Below, one piece after another: positions 57,901 to 64,000 of a DNA stretch of 64,000 nt. The position numbers and the translations under genes were made by a program. Within the stretch, counting starts at the first letter, position 1; each line of letters opens with the position of its first letter. This DNA comes from Symsagittifera roscoffensis (Eukaryota; Xenacoelomorpha; Acoela; Convolutidae), in NCBI RefSeq assembly GCF_963678635.1, contig NC_087064.1:80577526-80641525 (forward strand), given 5' to 3'. The notes beneath the pieces were generated by a model. The model did no database searches. It saw only the letters and a program-made list of their open reading frames with translations, and had not been told where the DNA came from.

Positions 57901-60900
57901 TCTTGTTAACTTACCCCTCCCCTCATATCAAAAGAGGAAATTCGTTACAATAAACTAAATTAGAAATGCTTAATCGCTAACTTAGTCCTTCATGAGGGTG
58001 AAAACTCTTTTCTAGGCTTCATAGGGGGAGATGGCGAAGAAGACTCCAACAGAAAGCTATCTACTCACGTGACGATGACATGTTAGGCGAGAAGCGAAGG
58101 TACATGTTGGTGGACAATTGGACTAGATCCAGCACAACTTTCGATGTTTCCACCCGCAGTTTCTTGTAAAGCTAAAGACATACAAAATTAAAAACTGTGA
58201 AGCTGATTGTTTGTAAACCGAATAGTACGAACCAGGATACTTACCCACATATTGATTGCATCTTGATCTATTTGATATTCTGGTTCCAGTTTAAACTTAT
58301 TCTGAGTGGCGATTATCTTATCCGCATCTTCCAATGAGAATTGGAAGAGCACGACTGAAGACACGGCACTTGATTGGCTCTAAAAAATAAACTGAATTTA
58401 ATTGACACTAGTTTTCATTAACTTATGAAATTATACTCGAAAAATTGCAGTTGACAAAAAAATTACACATTAAATATTGCGATGAACTAAATTCATTGCC
58501 TCAGGTCTCCCAAATTTTAAACGACACTATTTTGCCAAAATTTTCTACTGCTTTTAGGCACTTTTTGAAAAATTTTGAACAAAAGATGCATTTTTTAAAC
58601 ATTTTTTGCAATTTGGAGTTTTTATCAAAAATTGTGGTTTTTGGCGCGTGCTCCCCCTCAATATCAAAAAAATATTTTCGCCGCCTAAGGCTTGTTTAGA
58701 AAAAGCTTGAAGGTCGGTCGGGCCAAAACGGATGTCGTAAAATAGTACCAAAGTGGGCCCTATGCTGTCCATAGTATTGGGTAGATCGAAATACCGTATA
58801 ACTCGAACCAGTAAAAATAGCTGTGGAATGCTGCTGATTTTGTGAGCCAGCTGCTGAGCGAGCGAAGCGTTAAAATGCAGCATGGAGGAGATTTTATCTT
58901 GTCCCAGCAACTGCAGATTGGCCCACAGTGGAATGACGTGCAAGTCCGAGTGGTCATAGTCGGATCCCAGTCCCGCTGGAGCAGTCTGAAATAAACTCAA
59001 TTTGTCTACTAATTTAAATGATTATTAATACCATCATTACTTGCTATTACTTTACATTATACTTGCTATCGTCGCATTACTTCGTATTCTTCAAAGAGTC
59101 AACTGAACTCTTTAGCTTATAAAAACTGAACTCTTAAGCTTATAAAAACAGGTCGGAGCAATTATCTTTTCTGGATCTTAAAAAAACTAGCTTTTGAAAC
59201 TTTCTTGATCATCACTATCTTAACACTGGCAACATTCAACGCAAAATATTTCTTCGTCGCTTTTTTCCTAACTTCAATTCTGGTGAAACTGAAAGCAACT
59301 GCTTTTTTATCACGTTTTTTCTGAGCTATCGAATATGGAAAAAAGAGTTAGAGAAAAATGCGTTAAAAAATCAGATTTTATCCGTTTGACCGGATAATTT
59401 AAATGAGCACTGTATAATTACACTGCACGCATAATGTGGGAATACAATGAAGGGAGCGTACGAGTGCGGGATCAGTGTCCCTGTAGATCGTGACTCGGGG
59501 GGCCATGGGTATTGCGAGCCACTCTCTCGGCTGCACAGTGATGCTGTCGGCCACTTTGGGCACACAGGCGATGGACTCGGGGATGGAGGAGGAGAGGATG
59601 CCGAGGGCGGCCAGGTTGCTGCCCACCACGTGCATCCACATGTTGTACTTGGAACAGATTGCACTCAATGCCTGGATATTGTCCGACTGGCCCATCAGCC
59701 AAGTGCCTGAAAACAGATTTAAAAATACTACTTCATGGTCGCGACCCCCAACACAAATCGACTTCACTGTAGACTCTCTAGAATAAAAACACCTCCAAAC
59801 TTTAAACAAAGCCAACAGACAGTTCGAAAAGAGTCAATTGACTTGTTTTCCGAAAAAAATCTCAAACTTCAAAAAAAAAAGCCTCAAAGCTCTAATTTTG
59901 AGATCAATTAATAATTGACGGACGTTTTATTGATGAAATAACCCAATTTGCAAAAACTAGATTACTAGGAAGCGTTTTTTATTCCGCTGTAAAAACTAAA
60001 AACTAAATTCCACTTCAAAACTAGAACTCGATCACGTTTTTTCGCGCCATTTCAGCTTTCATAATTGGAGAGATCATTTCGCCTACCATCTAGCAAATGA
60101 ACTTGAATTGAACAAAAAAGTGCATATATACTTAAGGGCATTCATATGTTCATTTATAAGTATGAGTGCACTTCGTTTGTTATAAGATACAAGCATATTA
60201 AGACTTCCTGAACAAAAACGAAAAAAAAAACGAAAAAAAAAAAACCATTTACAATTTATGTAGCGTCGACTAAGCCGGTGTTTTTCAATTTGGAAACTCG
60301 GGAGTTGATGTAGAATTCTTTTAGAGCAAAAAAAAACAACACCTACAATGGACAATCAGTTGGGCAGTTGGCAAACTTCCGAACAAGTAACAAAATTGAA
60401 CATAAAAGGCCTTCAATATGCAAACATGCTAAAGTATTGCATCTATTTTAACTCCGGTTTGTTAGTAAGTCGATCACGTTTAGATATCTTAAATTGGTGA
60501 AATGGAATTCAAATTATCAGTAATTTTTTTGTTCTTTCACAGTGCATCGGCGATCTACACGGATATCAAAATTTCTCGCATTTAAAACCATTTTACTCAT
60601 CACACTTGAAGCCCACTAAAAATTTTCTAGCAGACCCAGAATGACATTATTTATTTATTTATTTTAATTTATTAAAACTTTGCAAGCGGCATTGTTTACC
60701 AGCATGTGTAAGTAGGAAGAGGGGCTTCATGTTATTCGCAATGTGATGTTGGACTGCCTTGTCGAATGCGGCCACATCTATGGTGTCGCTCAGTTTGTCC
60801 TCAGTGTCCTTCGAGTGGGACCGTTTCGACATCTCCTCCTGGTGGTTGCAGCTCAAAGTGAACAGACAGTCCATCGGCAGACCCAGCTAATCACAATTCA

Positions 60901-62799
60901 GCAGATTGAAAAACAACAAGCGCGACTGATATTTCAAAAAAAAAAGCTTTTGCCAGAAAAATGATGCAAATTATTTTCATCATATTTTAACATTTTTGTT
61001 TGCTTAGTAAGAAATTGTGGGTTCTCTTTGCTAATGTGTAGATAGCACTCGTTGTTAAGACTTTTAGAGACACTCAAACGAATCAAACAAATTTAGAGAC
61101 CCTCAAAAAACTAACTATTTACCGAATTTTTTGCCATTACTGCGCACTTAAGCGTCTACTGTGTTCATAAATCGTAGAACAGAACATCGACGCACTGTCT
61201 CTTCTTCCAATATCATCATGATAAAGACATGCTGTTAACATACCTGTCTTAAACATGTATCGGCCCACCCTGGGGACGTGCACTGGGGTATGTAAATAAC
61301 TGGCAACTTCTCCGGCTCCCGTTTCTTCTCGCCAGAAACACTCCCGTCTCCATCCTTGTCGTTGGAGGCCGACTCAGTCTCGCTACTATCTCCAGTTGCT
61401 GTTGAATCTCCCTTTTCCTCGGAATCGCCTTCTGGAGTACTTTCAACAGGCGAGATTGTCTCGGTAGTTGGCAGCCATATTTTGAATCCGTTCAGTGCGA
61501 AGGACGGGTACTGTTTGTGTAGTGCCATTCTGCATGCCCCAATCACGCCGTCGATTTCTCGCAGGTGGAAGTAGCACTTGGATTGTGGAAACCTTGAAAA
61601 ATACTTTGTTAAATTTTCGCTCAGGTTTTATCAAGTTAAGCGGAACAACCAACACACAAGCTGCGCATTGCGGGCATGAAGTCTCACATACTTTTAGATT
61701 TGTTAACCCCGGAAACGGCATTGAGTAAGCCAAGAGAACTTAATTTTTCTCTTTTTAAAAACGATTCAAAACAAAAGACTAAATAATGTGACCATTAGTT
61801 TACAGTCGCGTCTAACTGTATTAAAGAAAATTTTTATCATACTCGTATCTTAAAAGATTTTCTTAAACATGATTCATTCTGTAGTATACGTTGGAAACCA
61901 AGGTCATATTCTAACCGCGAAAAACAAGCAAAGAACCCACGTACATACATTTATCTCTATATGACTAAGCACAAGTGACTTACTTGAAGAGGGTGGACAT
62001 CCAGTGAGAGGTGTCTGCCAGGATGCGTCTTGTGAGTGTCCTCAACACCTGGTGGTCCAGTCTGGCCAAGTGGCTGATGAGGGCTGCCAACTGCGCCTGC
62101 CTCTCGTTCTCCTCAATCACCAAGAAGTCAGAACTAAACCCAAGTAGTTATTACAAAACACTATCTGATTATCAACAGAACAAATTACAACAGCAAATAA
62201 GCACTGAAAACAAATAAAACTTTTGCGGTTATGAAACTTTTACAGCTCTCTTCACGTCAGATATTAAACAGCTGTGTATGTGAAATTCAAAGAAAAGGAT
62301 AATTTTTCTACATTCTCCAGTCTTATACGTTCATTTAATTTTTAAGAAGACACTTCTGATTGACCTTGACCTCTTCTGTCCGAAGTTCCTCTCCGTGCGC
62401 GAGAGAGTGGAGTGAGAGAGGAAAGAGACCAGATGCTTCATCAGTTCATACTCAGAGTCCACGTGACAGTACTCGAACGACTTCGACAGCCGGGGACTCC
62501 CCAGTGCAGCTGCTGAAACCATCTCCGAACCACCCTGCTGCTCGCCACCTTCCTCGAAGCCACGACTGAAAAAAAAAAGAAAATGAAATTTACGATTATT
62601 CGACTTAAATAGAAAACACAATTCAATGATGGGTAAGCTTCAAAAAGTAAGCTTCCTTCTTTTGTATGCTTCTTTATTTTAACGCAGCTAGTTTTTTTTA
62701 CCACTACAGAATTTTTGAGAAAACGAAAACATACCGCAAAAGAGTGTTGAACATCTCAATTGTGAGACCATTATCCAGTTTTTCCATCGTAGCAGCCAT
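54971..62799 (-). CDS. PDXDC1: Pyridoxal-dependent decarboxylase domain-containing protein 1 orthologue
   Basis: Thirteen predicted exons: 62799-62735, 62565-62365, 62133-61984, 61592-61244, 60886-60700, 59706-59462, 58985-58803, 58379-58245, 58171-58069, 57773-57433, 57213-57097, 55466-55274, 55086-54971. Phases agree at each junction and give 794 aa against about 788 in human. Aligned stretches include PVIYIPQCTSPGW, MWMHVVGSNLAALG, NMYLRFSPNM, WAGLAVLRYVPEY, EGVLRNLPLFGG and SLESTEFVY. Exon 2 could end at 62371 and exon 7 at 58795 or 58809. It belongs to the group II PLP decarboxylase family, but the usual PLP Asp and Lys are absent (HVVG; PREW about 377-380), as also in vertebrate PDXDC1. 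Substrate and pathway are unknown. Confidence 0.95.
56180..56293 (+). repeat. Possible LINE/SINE 3' tail in an intron
   Basis: A GC-richer segment (ggcttcggtcgacggaggtc ... ccccatacaacgggc) ends in taataacaacaacaacc, the pattern of a non-LTR retroelement 3' end with short tandem tail. It stands out against the AT-rich intron of the PDXDC1 gene. The family is not identified. Confidence 0.4.
58490..58790 (+). mobile_element. hAT-type MITE copy in a PDXDC1 intron
   Basis: Shares ggcgcgtgctccccctcaatatcaa, cgccgcctaaggc and agtaccaaagtgggccc with the elements at 37985-38381 and 63153-63526. It abuts the 3' end of PDXDC1 exon 7, so its insertion may blur the splice donor. Ends are degraded. Confidence 0.6.
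59808..60110 (+). repeat. Dispersed repeat R1, copy in a PDXDC1 intron
   Basis: Starts aaagccaacagacagttcgaaaagagtc and continues through tgatgaaataacccaatttg and aactagaactcgatcacg. It is in the same orientation as the other copies and so antisense to the host gene. Confidence 0.6.
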
Positions 62800-63144
62800 C
62801 TAATCTGAAAAAATCTGTTCACTTCAAAGAACTGCATAATAAGTACACATGTTTACCAAAAAAAGAGCTCTAGAGACAGAGGCAAATTAAGCCTCACTGC
62901 ACTCGTGAATCTATGAAACATGCTATCAGCAATATAGAGAATGCGTATTAGAAAAAACCGCAGTATACGTTTTCTAGTAACCACAATCAATCCATGCTAA
63001 ACATTTCCAAAAGATAAAAGCTCATTTGACAAACAACCCAGACAATGGAATCCATCGTGAAAACAAAAAAAATCGTAATTTTTCACCATTATATGTTCAA
63101 ATAAGTTCCGATAATTTCAAATTTAAGGCTCCTCTAACTGATTC
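62800..63144. other. Upstream flank of PDXDC1, no further gene seen
   Basis: AT-rich sequence in front of the predicted ATG. It should hold the 5' UTR and promoter of PDXDC1. I see no clear TATA or CpG-rich stretch. Confidence 0.4.
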
Positions 63145-63152
63145 ATCGTAAG

Positions 63153-63526
63153 CAGAAGCGGATTTAGGGGGCGGTTGGGGGCGGACGCTTATCCCCTCAG
63201 GGATTCGACCCCCTGTTGACCCAAAGAGTCCCTCTTTGTACTATTCTGAGATATCCATATTTAGTGACGTACCCTAATAACTTTCTAATTTTCTGAAGGC
63301 GCCAATACATACTAATTTTGAGGGGGAGCGCGCGCCGAAAAAGCACAAGTTTTTGGTCGATCTTTTCCAAAAAGTGCCTAAAAACGCCTTTTTGGCCTGT
63401 TTTTCAAAATTTTGCCAAAATTAGGAAAATCGATTTGGTCAACCTAGAAAAAAAAAATTTTTCCTGAAAAAATTTCAAAATTTTTTGAAAATCCGCCTCC
63501 TCGAGAAAATCCTAGATCCACCCATG
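63153..63526 (+). mobile_element. hAT-type MITE with 8-bp target duplication
   Basis: 374 bp. Ends cagaagcggatttagg and cctagatccacccatg are imperfect inverted repeats of the CAGGGGCGGATCTAGG type. Flanks atcgtaag (63145-63152) and attgtaag (63527-63534) match at 7 of 8 positions, consistent with the 8-bp duplication of hAT transposases. No transposase is encoded, so it is non-autonomous. The interior matches the copies at 37985 and 58490 in reverse orientation. Confidence 0.85.
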
Positions 63527-63704
63527 ATTGTAAGTACGCAAACAAAAACTCGATGCAAGAAAATCAAAATTTAAAAAATGTCATTAAATTTAAGATAAAT
63601 AACACCTGTACCATCACATGAATATATCAACATGACTTTCATTTATAGTTAAAAAATTCGTTATAAAATTTTTTGATTCGGCTTGTTTTCAATCTGATAT
63701 TGAA

Positions 63705-64000
63705 AAACATAGCCAACAGCTAGTAGGAAAAAGAGGCAAAAACATACTTACTTGTTTTTTGGAAGTTTAAATTTTAGAATTTCAAAGAAAAAATTATGCT
63801 ATTCAAACTCTTTGAATTTTAAGAAAATTTTATGATAGCACTTTTTTTGATAAAATTAACCCGATTTGAGAAACTAGATCGAAAGTTAAATTTTTTGATT
63901 ACGCTTGAAAATCTGATATTTAAAATCCACTTTCGAAACGAGAAGTAGATCACATTTTTTGTGATCTTAACACTTTAGCTGCTCGATAGTGAAGTTTGTC
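63705..64000 (+). repeat. Dispersed repeat R1, copy at window edge
   Basis: Landmarks gccaacagctagtagg, tttttgataaaattaacccg, gaaacgagaagtagatcacatttttt and ctcgatagtgaagtttg follow the R1 order. The copy runs off the end of the window. Confidence 0.65.

Noticed and set aside
59371-59815. Alternative ORFs on both strands over PDXDC1 exon 6
   Set aside because: They are other-frame shadows of the GC-richer exon; only one frame aligns to PDXDC1 and has consistent splice phases.

Overview
The window looks like nuclear DNA of an invertebrate metazoan. Two host genes have many exons with GT/AG introns. One is a clear PDXDC1 orthologue and one an ankyrin-SET histone methyltransferase. The rest is AT-rich and crowded with Ty3/gypsy, Penelope-like and LINE remnants, hAT-type MITEs, tRNA-derived SINEs and simple repeats. 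The sequence does not let me name the phylum.

Region 1 (1-21.5 kb) is dominated by one very large minus-strand LTR retroelement. I place its ends at 1363 and 20447: two same-orientation LTRs (1363-2139 and 19534-20447) with TGTGACATTCG...CGAATGTTACA termini. In sense order it carries a 3-kb leader studded with about 20 copies of a CCAATCCGGAGGGG-like motif, a 214-aa upstream ORF, gag, retropepsin, RT-RNase H, a long linker, integrase, an acidic ORF, a macro domain, and then an unusual block of about 3.7 kb (6581-2831) of further sense-strand coding sequence where an env gene would normally sit. I recognise none of that block. All ORFs are broken by stops and frameshifts, so this copy is dead. 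Outside both LTRs lie fragments of one Penelope-like element (GIY-YIG type) and opposite-strand LTR relics of a related subfamily.

Region 2 (21.6-36.8 kb) is a repeat graveyard. It holds a duplicated 1.2-1.7 kb repeat pair, a minisatellite, two plus-strand Ty3/gypsy gag-pol fragments, a LINE 3' remnant, a 1.2-kb (CTCACT)n array, and several local tandem duplications.

Region 3 (36.84-46.46 kb) is a seven-exon minus-strand gene predicted to encode a 439-aa ankyrin + pre-SET + SET + post-SET protein, a strongly shortened EHMT/G9a-like lysine methyltransferase. Region 4 (46.5-55 kb) has no convincing gene and is built of dispersed repeats. Region 5 (54.97-62.80 kb) is a thirteen-exon minus-strand PDXDC1 orthologue predicted at 794 aa; its phases agree at every junction. 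Its PLP-binding Asp and Lys positions are replaced, so it is probably a pseudo-decarboxylase. The last 1.2 kb holds a MITE with target-site duplication and another dispersed repeat.

Homology calls rest on motifs and alignments recalled by eye. No database search was run.
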